This document shows, in pieces, positions 11,211 to 22,078 of a stretch of DNA of 64,000 bases. Every line of letters begins with the position of its first letter. The first letter of the stretch is position 1. Both the position numbers and the translations under genes were made by a program. Below the pieces are notes generated by a model, which was given only the letters and a program-made list of their open reading frames with translations, was not told the DNA's origin and made no database searches. Origin of the DNA: Uranotaenia lowii (Eukaryota > Arthropoda > Insecta > Diptera > Culicidae); assembly GCF_029784155.1 (NCBI RefSeq), contig NC_073691.1, forward strand, positions 57,832,217 through 57,896,216. The letters run 5' to 3'.

Positions 11211-11705
11211 ATACCACTTTCGGTGATTTCAAGTTTGCAAAGATGTATTTTTTTTAAATTTTAACTCAAAACCAACTCGCATAACTTACCAAAAATGTGT
11301 AAAAATGGGAGTTCCAATTCAAATATGTGCTATCTAATCTGAGCGTGTCCTGTTTTGACATCTTGATCGAGAACTGTCACTAAGTTTTATGGCGGTTTAA
11401 TAATCATGCACTGAGTGCTATTATAGAACATGCAAAAGAAAGCTTGGAGCAAACTTCTAGGTTTGTGTTTTATTATAGTTTAAAAAAAGCATTCACAACT
11501 CTTTCAAAATAACTAAAACAGCATGTTTAATAAAAGTTTTATTAGCGTTTTCAAAATCATCTGAAAACATATGGTCGAAAAAAAATCATAAGCATTCTGC
11601 ATGACCATAATAAAACCGCCATAAAACGAGCTGCACAAAAAAATGCCATAATTAAACCATGATAAAACTTCCTAATGCTAGTTGGCATAATCTGTGTTAC
11701 TTGGG

Positions 11706-12127
11706 AAATGTCTTACAGGGAATATAATTGATTTGAAACTTTGGTTCTGATTGACTCGTATCAGAAAAAAATATTATTTTTGGCGTTTGAGTGATGGCCA
11801 TGAGTAAAAAAATAGTATTAGATATCAATTTCCTTATTAATAGTGCATTTTTAGAATTTTAATTATTTGTAGCTAATTTTGAATTTTGAAAAATGTTTGT
11901 TAATGTTTTGGGAATTTTCAATGATATTTTATCTATTTTATGATTAAATTAAACTTAAATATGGTTTTTCGAACTTGTAATACGTACAACTTGCATTTAA
12001 CTGTGATTTAATATTTTTTCTGGATAAAAATTTACAATTCATATTTAAGGGTTACAGTTTTGGCTCCAGCTTCCAAACTACTGAACCGATTTTCAAATAA
12101 TAAACTCATTTTGAAATCGTCTTAATA
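11706..12127. other. Non-coding AT-rich stretch
   Basis: No gene or repeat boundary recognised. Confidence 0.35.
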
Positions 12128-12904
12128 TAAGGTTTCCAGAATTTTTTCTGCACGTATCCGAGCTATTTTATCTATAAACCGGGCAAAAGCCAGGCATTCG
12201 ATTTCAAAACTGTTGACTAAAATCCGGGCAAATTTGGTCGAAACCTAGAAATTACTCATCAAAACTCAAGAAAACAAACTTGAAAAAAAGATTCATAAAA
12301 ATTTATTAGCAGATTATACATAGTATTTTAGGCTTTTAAAAACTTATCATGATAATTTTCATCAAATTTGCTCAAAAAATTTCGTTTTTGACACATAAAT
12401 AAAAACTTTTTACATCCCAATTAATATTTTTAAGTTTGATTTGAGAATGGGAATGAGAATAAACCAAGGTTGCCGAAATCACAGAAAAATCTGTTATTTT
12501 CACTGATTTTTTAAGCAAATTTTCATCACAATGCTGTGTCACAGAACACAGAATTGTGAAATATTCACAGATTGCACAAAATTTTTGAATTTTGAATGGA
12601 TTTCCAAAATTAATATTTTTTAGGCCAATATAAAATCAAGATTTCTTATACTGATTAGGAAAAAACATATAATATTGGTATTGGTAATTGATTTTCCTGA
12701 AATAAAATGTAGTAAAGACGACCCAATTTAAAAATAATTTTCAATGAAATTAAAAGAAATAAATAACAGCACATAAAACCACAACAGATTTTTTGGATAA
12801 AATCATAGAAATAAAGATTTTTTTTCCTCAAAAACACAGTTTTTTTTTCGGCAAGCTTGGAATAAACCCGGAAAAATCCGGGCTTTTCCAATGAAATCCA
12901 ATGA
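12128..12904 (-). mobile_element. Decayed AGGTTGCC-family MITE with internal second repeat
   Basis: GGTTTCCAGAATTTTTTCTG followed by CACGTATCCGAGC, ACCGGGCAAAAGCC and TTTGGTCGAAACC matches the reverse-orientation copy at 22752-23223 word for word in order. Its far side appears to be at 12843-12890 (CCCGGAAAAATCCGGGC). A copy of the CACAG repeat (12467-12640) lies in between and probably inserted into it. Confidence 0.55.
12467..12640 (+). repeat. CACAG-family dispersed repeat, copy 1
   Basis: Begins AAGGTTGCCGAAATCACAG and contains AAAAATCTGT, GTCACAGAA and ATTCACAGATT. Related copies are at 45165-45330 and 51589-51925. No coding capacity. Confidence 0.6.
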
Positions 12905-14379
12905 AAGTACATATATTTTCGTTTACTTTGTGGAGTTTAAATGGCGTTGAAAAAATGAGATAAAGACAAAATTGTTTGATGAAAATCGTAGTGCTGAACC
13001 AAACCTAAAATTGCCATGAAAATGATCTGATAAAGCTTTTCGAATTTGGATCTGCTTTTTTCTGTCAGTTCAAATGCCAAACTAAGCTATACAGCAGACT
13101 CCCACTCGATTACGACCTATTTTCGATCATTAATTCCCTTATTCATCTACTGACTTGCAGATATCTGAGTCCAAGGTGGTCAATTCTGTACCCAAGGACA
13201 TGAATCATCTCACTGGAACTTGAGACCCATCGAAAAAATGGGTTATTTCGGAATGAACACTACGAATATATCTTGAGGAAAAATTAAGAAAAAATAGGAA
13301 AATAGGAAAAGCTGCAGCCAAACTTTGTACAAAATTTTATGAATGCTGTTAGGCTGAAAATGCGATTGTATGATTATGGTAATTAATTTGAATAGAATAA
13401 ATATGCCTCAAATTCAATAATGCGTTATATTTCATTGTCATTAAATTTACACCACTTTTTTCAATTTTGGTAGCCATGATCTTGAAAAAAATTTCGCTCG
13501 CGTTATTAAAAAATAAAATACTCAGAAAAAATAATAACTGTGCAAAACTACTTGCATTTTGAAAATGACAAATAGACCTGTAGTAAAATTTTCGAAAAAA
13601 ATTAGACGTAATCATCATTTAAAGTTAAAAACCGTCATTTGAACGTCTTCTGTACGTTTGGTGTTAATGTTGCTCAAATATAACAATAAGAAAATTTAAA
13701 GTTTAGCACTAAAAATGAATAAATTTCATAAATTTCTTGAACAAATATAGACTAGAAAGTGACAAAAAAATTATAAAAATGTATTCGAAATTATCAACAC
13801 TTTACAACAAAAATCAATAAAATAAAAAGACCAATACATTTATTTATTTTCAGTAACAAATATTTAGTGGAAAACCATCAGCCGAATTCGGCACCGCATC
13901 CATCGCCTGTTATACTCGAAGTTGATAAGTACGAAAAAAAATCCAATCAAGCAATCAGTTTCTTGTTTCAATCTTGGCTGAAGAAGTTTCGTATTTTTTC
14001 CTCAGAGTTCAATGAGTTTGAATTTTGATCACAGTGATCGAAACTTATATAGAACAAGGTCGTTAAAACTCATCCAATACTTCCATAGATTCGTATGGCC
14101 AGCCGTTCAGTAAAATTAATCATCCATTGATGATTTAAAGCATGTGTTAGAATTCTGCTAAGAAGATGTCTATTCAGTTTACTGTAAAATTGTTTAAAAT
14201 ATATTTGCTCGGTCTGGCTTTGGAAAAGTTTTCAAATTGATGCCATGTGAATCTGCAAAAAGGAGAAAACAAATCATTTTGTCAGTAAGTCATGGTATTG
14301 AAGTGGCCTCTTGGTTGTACCTGTTATCCGAAATAAGCAAACGACACGAATCTGGTAGTCGTTTAAGTCGCCTTAGAGC
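12905..14379. other. Non-coding AT-rich stretch
   Basis: No recognisable gene. Open frames at 12655-12912 and 13349-13618 (minus) are AT-composition frames without domains. Confidence 0.35.
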
Positions 14380-14608
14380 AAGTTCACTGGTGTTGGGAAA
14401 AAGTGGTAGAAATTCTGACACGTGTTCTACTTTCGCATGCTGTGATACAAAAATAGCCATATGTCTATCACATACGGCTAAAAAAGAAACAGTGCTGTAA
14501 ATAAATACAACGCCCAAAGATCTTGAAAACATGTTTGCATGGCAAAATTTCCAAAATGTGCTACAAGTGTAAACATTTCTGCAACTTTTTCCCAACACGA
14601 GTGAACTT
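14380..14608. mobile_element. Small MITE-like inverted repeat
   Basis: Arm AAGTTCACTGGTGTTGGGAA at 14380 is matched in reverse complement by TTCCCAACACGAGTGAACTT-type sequence ending at 14608, and similarity continues inward for about 60 bp (GTGGTAGAAATTCTGACACG against GTTGCAGAAATGTTTACACT). Total 229 bp, no coding capacity. The two overlapping frames on opposite strands here are a consequence of the inverted repeat. Confidence 0.6.
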
Positions 14609-16799
14609 ACTCTTATAAGTAAGTTGGTGGCTTTTGGGTTAGTCGTTTTGGTTATTTCCGAAAACTACTCGCCCGCTTTTACATTGGTAAAGAAACTTTT
14701 TATTAGTTGCCTTTAAGAAAATTTTAACAAAAATCGGTTGCAAACTTTTCTTACAAAATACCATCAATAAATAATGGCAGAAACTTTGAGTCAGTGTAGA
14801 CGTATACATGAGCCAAAAATTTTCAATACAGAGTTTATCTACAAAGTCACTTAACCCTCATCTGTCTCCCATTACAGTCGCTGGAGTGTCAATTTGATAC
14901 TCCTGATTAAAAACGCCATATCTCTCTTGTTGACTAACCGATTTTACAAAATTTATAGTTAATAATTGAGAAATTTCAAATTAATAAAAAGTGTGAAAAA
15001 CAGCTACCTTGGAAAATTCGTCAAAAGTTCTGTGTTTCGTATTTTGTAAATATAAAGTTTCGAAAATGTGCCTAGCTACGTCAACCTTCCAATCCTCTTT
15101 TCAAAATTTATCTGGTGTGACTTAAACAGTTTTGACGGTTCATTGATTGACAAGTACTCAACACAACACTTTTTTTACATTTTTTTTTATCATGGTCTTA
15201 ATGTTTTTAAATATATCCTTTTGTGCAACGTATAGCTTTAGCTTTCTGTAGCTGATGTACAGTCTTTTTCCGAAGCATGTTCTTCGGATTTTTATCTTAG
15301 ACATTGAATAACGGAAAACTGATGTGTTGTAGGTGAATAATGTCTAAAAATTATATTTGAATTAAGAGAAGAGCGAGAGCGAGAAAATGTCGGGATAAAT
15401 GCGTAAAATGCCGGGAAAGGTCGGGAATTTCATTTAAAAAATTGATTTTTGAACTCTTTTTTTTCCCGAGCATAAAATATTTCTCAACTCACGCATATTG
15501 TGCGCTGCAGTGAATGTAAAGAAAGTTTCTAAATCAAATATACTTTTCACAACTGTCAAATTTTAATTCGTTAAGTCTTGGTACTTAACATTCATCGAGT
15601 TAATTAATCGAAGATTTTGTTCCGTTGTGCACTTTCTTTACAAATGTCTGGAAAAAAATAGACATTAAAAACCTGATTGAAGAATTAAGTTGAAGGAATC
15701 TAAGAAGAATCCAAATGCTGCAAATTTTGCGTTCTCACGTTGAAATCAGACAGTTTTCGATTGAATCCACATCTCGAAAACTTAAATTTACTTAAGCTTA
15801 ACACTTATCTTATAACTGAAATTATTAAACATTAATTCAGAATTGATGATGTTCGAATCTGTATTAGGAGCTCATTTTTTTCAGAAAAACTCGTTAAGCT
15901 GAAACTGCACTTGAAAAATTAGTAAAAATCTTACAAACACTTTTAAACTGGGAGAGTTATTTTGAAGAGTCGACAAAAATATCGAATTCATTTGGTTGTT
16001 GTTGTGGTTGTACATTCATTTAATTTATTTAATTTGGTGAAAAAATTGAATGTTAATAGAACGTTAAAAGAGAGATATGAATTTAGTTATTTATCCTTAC
16101 TCGGTCAATAATTTTCTGGAATGCTTTATTACAAAGATCTTATGATTAAATGATGTTTTTAAATAATTTGAAAAATGGAAAACATTTTTGGCGTGATTTT
16201 ACTTATTTTCAGCTTTTTTTCAACTGAGCTTACGGTGCCTCATTCAATTCAAAAATATTCATAATCATTCTTCAAGTTTTCATTTGATGGATAAAATGTT
16301 AAAAAGAATTTAATTTATTTGTTTGTGTTATATCTACTAACACACTACAAATTGTCAAAACTATCAAAACATAATTTCAACAATCAAACATTAAATTTCT
16401 GACAAACGACATAACCTTGTAGTACTTATTTTTTTATTAATATTTTCTTCTAATTCGGAAACAAAAAATTTAAATCAGATTCCACCATTTTATTTGGTTA
16501 ATTAGTAAACGCACAGAAGGCAGAAAGTGTAACAAACTACCAAGTTTTTGTGTTATTCCAGTATACATTTTTAAATTCAACCAGTTCGTTAAAAATTTAA
16601 AAATCGAATAAAAGCATGCAATTCTGAGCGAAAACTGAAAATTCAAACTAAGATGCAATATAAAAAAAGAAATTAAATTTCAGATTCCTTAGCATGAATA
16701 AGGTTGATCGGAATCTGTTTAATGAACTATAGAAGAAAAATATTAGAATATCAATCTGTAGCCTAGCTATAAATCAAAACTTGATTTCTCGTTCCGAGA
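14609..16799. other. Non-coding AT-rich DNA
   Basis: No gene. A stretch near 15370-15430 (AATGCCGGGAAAGGTCGGGA) resembles the CCGGGAAA-rich left end of the CAGGGTGG hAT-like family and may be the eroded start of the copy ending at 17363. Confidence 0.35.
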
Positions 16800-17363
16800 A
16801 TAAAATATGCGTGAGAAAAGAAATTTTGAATGATGATTCCAAACTTAAAATTAAATTGATTTATGGATCCGTGATTCAATACGAAATTCATCGCGCATGA
16901 ATATGTTTCAAATTTCAGAATTCAGAAGCAAGATTTCTACAGTAAAATTCAGTACTTGAAAATTTAAAGGTATTATATACATGGCATCACATCGAAACTA
17001 TAATTTATTTCATGCAAATAATAAAAATATATCATTTTCCCGTATGGTAGGCGAAGATAGTTTGAAAAACTGAAAAGAAGGCTACAATTTTCGGTTAAAG
17101 TTAGCACAGCTAGAATTATTTTCTTACCGTATTACCTTCTCCATATTCATAATAACCTTTGAGTTTAAAGATCAAATTTAAAAAAAAAAAAGTTCTCTCA
17201 CATTTTTACGTTCAATTTGCATAAAAATATGTTCATTATTGGTCAAACAACCCGATAAACATATTTATTTGCGCATTTTTGAATTAGGGAAAACCATAAA
17301 ATCTCAATAGGGAAAACGGGGAAAACCGGGAATTTGAAAAAGGAAATTCGCTGGCCACTCTGA
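16800..17363. mobile_element. CAGGGTGG hAT-like family, right half copy
   Basis: GATTTATGGATCCGTGATTC and TTTCAAATTTCAGAATTCAG match 1694-1770 of the full copy, and the end (ACCGGGAATTTG, then TTCGCTGGCCACTCTG) matches its right terminus with one mismatch. The left terminus is not clearly preserved. Confidence 0.6.
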
Positions 17364-18151
17364 ATTGTGTTTTTTTTACATTTTACTTCAATTAAGTCAA
17401 ATAAACATTGCTTATCTTATCATATTTTACAATTCATAGTTTCAGATCCAAAATTCATATTGACGTTAAAAAAAATCAAATTTAGTAAAACGTATGCAAT
17501 TTTAAAATAATGTGAAACATAATTAAATAAGTTGTACAGTTTTTTCTTCTGAAGTATGCTTTTCGATTTTTTGTACTTACATATATTAAATCAGATTTTT
17601 TTTCTTTTCTGATTCCCATTTTTTGTCATTGGATTTAAATGAAATTTTAACTTTTATCCTACCATATCTGTTGAACTTTGGTCACCATTTAATATTCCTT
17701 TTATTGCTTTTAAAGGATGCAACTTCAATAAGTTTACCTGCATATTATTTTTTTATGATTTCAAAATAAGAAAGGTTTCTATTTCGATTCTACAAATGTT
17801 CGTTCGGCTGAGGACTTGGCTTGCTTTTTTTTTTTTTGTTTTACCCCCCTTCGAGGTTGCTTCAGGGAGGAGATGTAAACAAAGATAAGAAACCATCGTC
17901 AGGCTGGCACACAGTCGGTCTTCCTATCTATATCTGTGCCTGTTCGCGTGTTCCTGTTTGTGTGCGCTCGGGTGTGTGTTCTTTTTGATAGGATAGAATG
18001 GCAAACGACTACCGAACGACTAGAAGGGGACGGACAGACCGACCGACCCTTTCGGCAAAACCGAACAACCAAGCGCCTGTCTCGGCCGGGGGAAAGTGTT
18101 CTAAAAATAAAAATTACCCTGTTGCATTCTAGCGGACCCGCTCCCACCGGC
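17364..18151. other. Non-coding DNA upstream of tRNA-Arg
   Basis: AT-rich to about 17800, then less AT-rich and apparently unique. No protein gene recognised; the overlapping frames near 17899-18166 lack domains. Confidence 0.4.
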
Positions 18152-18224
18152 GGCCGTGTGGCCTAATGGAGAAGGCGTCGGACTTCGGATCCGAAGATTG
18201 CAGGTTCGAGTCCTGTCACGGTCG
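18152..18224 (+). tRNA. tRNA-Arg (anticodon TCG)
   Basis: A 73-base gene without intron. The acceptor stem GGCCGTG pairs with CACGGTC (one G-U at pair 2), the D stem is GCCT/AGGC, the anticodon stem TCGGA/TCCGA closes a CTTCGGA loop with TCG at positions 34-36, and the discriminator is G. It reads arginine CGA codons, with the first anticodon base open to modification. Internal promoter: A box TGGCCTAATGG (18159-18169) and B box GGTTCGAGTCC (18203-18213). A T6 run at 18233-18238 is the RNA polymerase III terminator. The gene stands alone among non-coding DNA. It looks functional. Confidence 0.95.
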
Positions 18225-18232
18225 AGCGTACC

Positions 18233-18238
18233 TTTTTT
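18233..18238 (+). terminator. Pol III terminator of tRNA-Arg
   Basis: Six T residues eight bases after the tRNA 3' end. Confidence 0.85.
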
Positions 18239-19027
18239 GTTGGTGTTTCTTTTTCGCATGTTATGTGATTCATTACCTTTCCCTTTTTATGAGAATGATG
18301 TTGAAACTTGTCATTTTTTTTATTAATTACCTGAAATGAAAAGAAAAGAAATATTTTGTAAAATGTTGTAAACATCTAAAACTTTATTGTTTTATTATAA
18401 TTTTTGTTTTTTCTTCTCATTTTCAGGTAAACATCGATATAAAATGTTCAGCAAGGTTGTAATGGTTGCTTCATTCAGATCAATCGAGAAAATTCATATG
18501 AAGAGAGAGAACCACAAGAAAGGGTTCTCGCCACATTTCTTCTCCAATTATCCACCCACCACATAAGAAGGTAAATTGTTGGTGTAGTTTGTCAATTCGA
18601 AACTGATGATGATGCTGGCTGGATGATTGGGTGTCAAATGCGACCGCCATTAACAACATAACACCTGTCTCTGGCTGGACACAAACCGAGATTATGTGGT
18701 TCAGGTGCTGAATGCACGTGTGCAATCATCAAATTGTCTGTGTTCGCCACATTTGGTGGAGAGAAAATTGCTTCCATCTTTTTATGGAGTAAAACTGTCC
18801 CAATGCTGCTAATCGGTACTAGATCTTGGATCAACTTATAGGCTAATGAAGAAGGAGGAAGGTGGATGATTGCACACACTGATCGTTCTCCAATTTCGAA
18901 TAATTACGTAGACTATGTCGAACAGTTGAAGTGTGATACCTATAGCAATGAGTCTGTGAAAGGTGGCCGATTAAAACATTTCTGCCTTCGGCAGACGATA
19001 CTTATCTTCACGCAAACCGCACATACA
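18239..19027. other. Unassigned, relatively GC-balanced stretch
   Basis: Between tRNA-Arg and the transposon at 19028. Frames on both strands (minus 18480-18725 and 18634-18879; plus 18866-19213) are overlapping and have no domain I recognise. It may be part of the neighbouring transposon family or unique DNA. Confidence 0.35.
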
Positions 19028-20173
19028 GATTTGCTATATAAGTGGCACTTTTCTTGCCTCATCGCCAGCACTGCCGTAATCTGGCAAACTGACGTATGCG
19101 CCAACATTACCGATTTGTGTTTTTTGCAGTTGAATGATAGAAGATACCAAACTCGACCTTATTACATAAAAATATGTTCAGAAATGTTAAAAAATACCAA
19201 CATAACATTATGAAAACAAAATGACGTATGCGCCATTTCTACTCAAAGTGACGTAAGCTAGTCCGAGAACGTGTAGAGTTCCCCTGACTGATATTTCTTC
19301 TTGCTTCTCTCGACCGCCGCATGGAATGCATCAGCCGACATAAAGGTATGTCCTGTTTCCAAATATTTGAAGTTGACCTGATCAGTTTTGATGAGCGGTC
19401 TAATAACATAATATGAATCATCAAATTCCAGTTTTTGTTTTGGCTAGAGCTATTGTCTAGCCATTACAAAACTCGACTTGAAGAAGCTATCGAGATCAGT
19501 TGTTTCGTGAAAACACTTTCCAAATTCATTGATTTCCTGCCACTTATGGTTTCATTCCACAGAACAGCGTGGACTGCTCCATTCTTTCCCCCACCAAGAG
19601 GCGAGAAAGTCTCATTAAGTGCAACGATTCGCTTGGAAAATATAGCATCCTTGAAACGTTACATTCGCAGAAGTTGGATAACCTATTGAAGAATACGCTT
19701 CGTTAGTTCAGGCACCTGTTATATTACCAGATTATCCTCAGGCTCACTCTCGCTCATGCTAACGTACTCAGCTATAAACTCCATTTTTTTGGTTCGGATA
19801 CAACTCCACGGGCCGCGAATATTTGAATGATTGTGAGAGAAAATATCTGGAAATGGTTTATCGCATGCTACGATGGATGTACGTCATTTGGTCTTGGAAA
19901 CAGTTAAAAATAATAGCTGTTTCCACAACAAAATGACGTTGGTAACATAACTTTCGTTGATAAACTTTTTTCCACAAATTATGTATTTGGCCATGTTTTG
20001 TTATCGTTTAAACTCATAGTGTACAGATTTGATTATTGAAATTTGCTCGGAAGCTCAATAAAAAAACGTTTTTGCAAAAAGCTCCGTACTGAAAATTTTA
20101 CTCGCTGGCGCATACGTCAGATTGCCAGATCACGGCAGAGCAGTAGTGCGTAAAAGAGCGCGTAAGCAAATCA
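19028..20173. mobile_element. Degraded DNA transposon with CTGACGTATGCGCCA repeats
   Basis: At 19067-19102 the plus strand reads CACTGCCGTAATCTGGCAAA then CTGACGTATGCGCCA; at 20105-20142 the reverse complement carries TCTGCCGTGATCTGGCAA then TCTGACGTATGCGCC. Outside these, GATTTGCT occurs at 19028 and, inverted, ends near 20173, so the terminal repeats may be about 70 bp. A third TGACGTATGCGCCA lies inside at 19222. The minus strand between holds a broken transposase-like gene. The superfamily is not established. Confidence 0.65.
19258..19720 (-). pseudogene. Broken transposase-like gene with DNxxxQNKNW motif
   Basis: Reading the minus strand across two frames gives, in order, VIQLLRM, RFKDAIFSKRIVALNETFSP, GGGKNGAVHAVLWNE, TISGRKS, a W-L-D-N-S-S-S-Q-N-K-N-W stretch and, after a frame change just downstream, KYLETGHTFMSADAFH, ending at YTFSD plus TAG at 19258-19260. 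This block order is what I remember from arthropod and cnidarian transposon-encoded proteins with a DNCxxQNKN motif, probably an RNase-H-like DDE core that would cut and join transposon ends. The copy has at least three in-frame stops (for instance TAG at 19683-19685 and TAA before WLDN) and one frameshift, and both termini are missing, so it is dead. Family name is uncertain; DUF7869-like is a guess. Confidence 0.65.
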
Positions 20174-20657
20174 TCACCTCGACACTTGACTCGACTCGAC
20201 TTGACTTAACTTGACTTGAGAGAGACTCTTGAGGGGTAATTTTTGTCTCTATTTGATGCGATTTTTAACACCAGTAGGTCAAAACCAACGAGAAATGACA
20301 GACCACCCCGGACAATTATCACCTGCTGGTTATATGGTCTCAAACCGGTGCTACCTGCCCAAGTATGCTACCAATCGCTAGTGCACCGAATTTGCTCAAG
20401 GCAGCCGGCCAGCTCTATCGTTCCTAATTACTAGATTAGGATAATTTGAATAATTGTAGCGCATCGTCATCGTCATCATCATCACCAATTTTGAATTTCA
20501 AGACCAAGTTTCTGTTGACTACACGAAAACTTAATTATTCGATCTTCTTTATTTGCATAACCCAAACAACACCTTCAGCGACCTTCATGCATGAAAAAAG
20601 TAAACAATACAAATGTCTCTTGAGATTACAACTACAATAATAAAAAAAAAAGTTAAC
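20174..20657. other. Non-coding DNA upstream of tRNA-Ile terminator
   Basis: Contains short direct repeats of TTGACTCGACTCGACTTGAC at about 20187-20218 and a CATCGTCATCGTCATCATCA simple repeat near 20463. No gene. Confidence 0.4.
20642..20651 (-). terminator. Pol III terminator of tRNA-Ile
   Basis: Ten A on the plus strand, i.e. T10 on the tRNA strand, six bases past the 3' end. Confidence 0.85.
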
Positions 20658-20731
20658 TGGCTCCAGAGAGGATCGAACTCACGACCTTCGCGTTATTAGC
20701 ACGACGCTCTAACCAACTGAGCTATGGAGCC
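20658..20731 (-). tRNA. tRNA-Ile (anticodon AAT)
   Basis: A 74-base intronless gene on the minus strand. The acceptor stem GGCTCCA/TGGAGCC is perfect, the D arm is GCTC-AGTTGGTTA-GAGC, the anticodon stem TCGTG/CGCGA (one T-G) closes CTAATAA with AAT at 34-36, and the discriminator is A. It reads isoleucine ATY codons after A34-to-inosine editing. The A box is TAGCTCAGTTGG and the B box GTTCGATCC. One oddity: the T stem GTGAG/CTCTC has a T-T mismatch at pair 50-64. Otherwise the cloverleaf is intact, and it is probably functional or only recently decaying. Confidence 0.93.
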
Positions 20732-22078
20732 GCTAATGGTTCAGTGGGGGAAATGTACCCGTTTTAAAATTGGGCAGCCACGCCGAACGGGATAAGCGAT
20801 TTATGACGCGGGGCAGTCAGCAGCGCATATGTTGTTTGTTGTTATTGAGAAAAAATGTACCTTGTAGATTTTTCCGATTTCTGGCGAAGCATTCAATGGT
20901 TGGTGCTTCAGTTTGATTCCAATTAATTTAACTTATGTAGGTACATGCCAAAATGCGATCACGTTTTGTTTTTTTTTCATAGAATTGTCTACTTTCGATT
21001 TTTAACATCTTTTTAAGGCCATCTTAATTAGAAGTGCCGGTTTTGGGTGTCTCAAATTGATGATTTGATTTTTGGTTTTGGTTTTCATAGACAGAATGTG
21101 ATTTTTGATTTTTTTTTTCTTCGAAGCTTCAAATTTTCATCCCTGTATCGGAAGGTACAATTTGAATTTTCTAGGTAGCGCAATCAAGAAAGTAGAAACT
21201 AAGTATTTTTTAAAATTTTTTTGGTAATCTTTATACATAAGGGGGGCAACGGATGTATGGAAAAACAATTCACGATCAAAATATAAAAAACCGGCCATAT
21301 TTATGTTGTTGGCCCAAAAAACTACCTGTGCAAAATTTCAGCTCAATCGAACTTGATTTAGGTGTGCCTTGAAGCGCTTAAAGTTTTAGGTTTTTGGCCC
21401 TCAAAAATCACCAAAGGAAATCGGAAAAAATTGATATTTTAATTTCGATGCCAAAAGACATAAAAATGCATAAAACGTCGTAGATCTGATGTTATCTAGG
21501 AAAAAAATATTTTCAAAGTATATTCTAAAAATGACCGAGTTTGAGTGAGTTTGATAAGGATTTTTATGAAATTTATGATCATATTCTTACAGAACACTGT
21601 CATTGAATTAGTGGATTAAATCACAGACACCCCATTGCAGCCATTTTTGTAACCTACATACAGATTTTTTATGATAATTTTGATTAAGACTACTCAAAGA
21701 TTTTTTCTTTCCTTTCATTGACAATTTCAGTGGCTTCCTTTTCATTCCAATTTTATTTTTGATAACTTAAAGCAAACATATGTATATTATCTAAAACCTT
21801 TTAAAAACCTGTCGACAAATGTATTGCAAGTATAATTGCAAAGTAAGTCATTAAATAAAAAAATATTTCATCAAAATTAACAGCGAATACCAGATCTTGG
21901 GCTTCGAAAATCAGTTGAAACATAGGACAAATTAAAATATGTGTCTTAAATTTTAACTTTGAATTATTCGCTCTGGTTGTTTTTAGTGTATAAAAGTTTT
22001 TATTTACACTCATGCACTACTTCCAGAGCATTGCCTTCTATTTTGCCTATGATAACAGTTGCGAAGCTATTACTTATA
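20732..22078. other. Non-coding DNA
   Basis: Unique-looking to about 21000, then AT-rich. The part 21240-21520 (AACTACCTGTGCAAAATTTC and neighbours) has the feel of a dispersed insect repeat, but no second copy is in this window. No gene. Confidence 0.35.

Larger units (their letters stand above)
8969..11705. mobile_element. Large foldback element with inverted tandem arrays
   Basis: The ends are CCCAAGTAACA at 8969 and its reverse complement TGTTACTTGGG ending at 11705. Inside each arm, a ~131-147-bp unit is tandemly repeated: three units on the left (palindromes at 9778, 9915, 10051) and five on the right in opposite orientation (about 10597, 10706, 10837, 10974, 11121). Long terminal repeats made of tandem units resemble the architecture of Drosophila Foldback-type elements; the relationship is analogy only. 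The centre carries half a TA-flanked MITE (10150-10431). No transposase frame is seen. Flanking bases show no obvious target duplication, and the superfamily is unknown. Confidence 0.65.

Noticed and set aside
14237..14598. Overlapping plus and minus frames of 87 and 102 codons
   Set aside because: They read through the arms of an inverted repeat and mirror each other; no domain.
18480..19213. Possible protein gene in a GC-balanced stretch
   Set aside because: Frames on both strands overlap and none is long or shows a domain; left unassigned.
21240..21520. Known mosquito dispersed repeat
   Set aside because: It feels familiar, but there is no second copy in the window and memory alone is not support.
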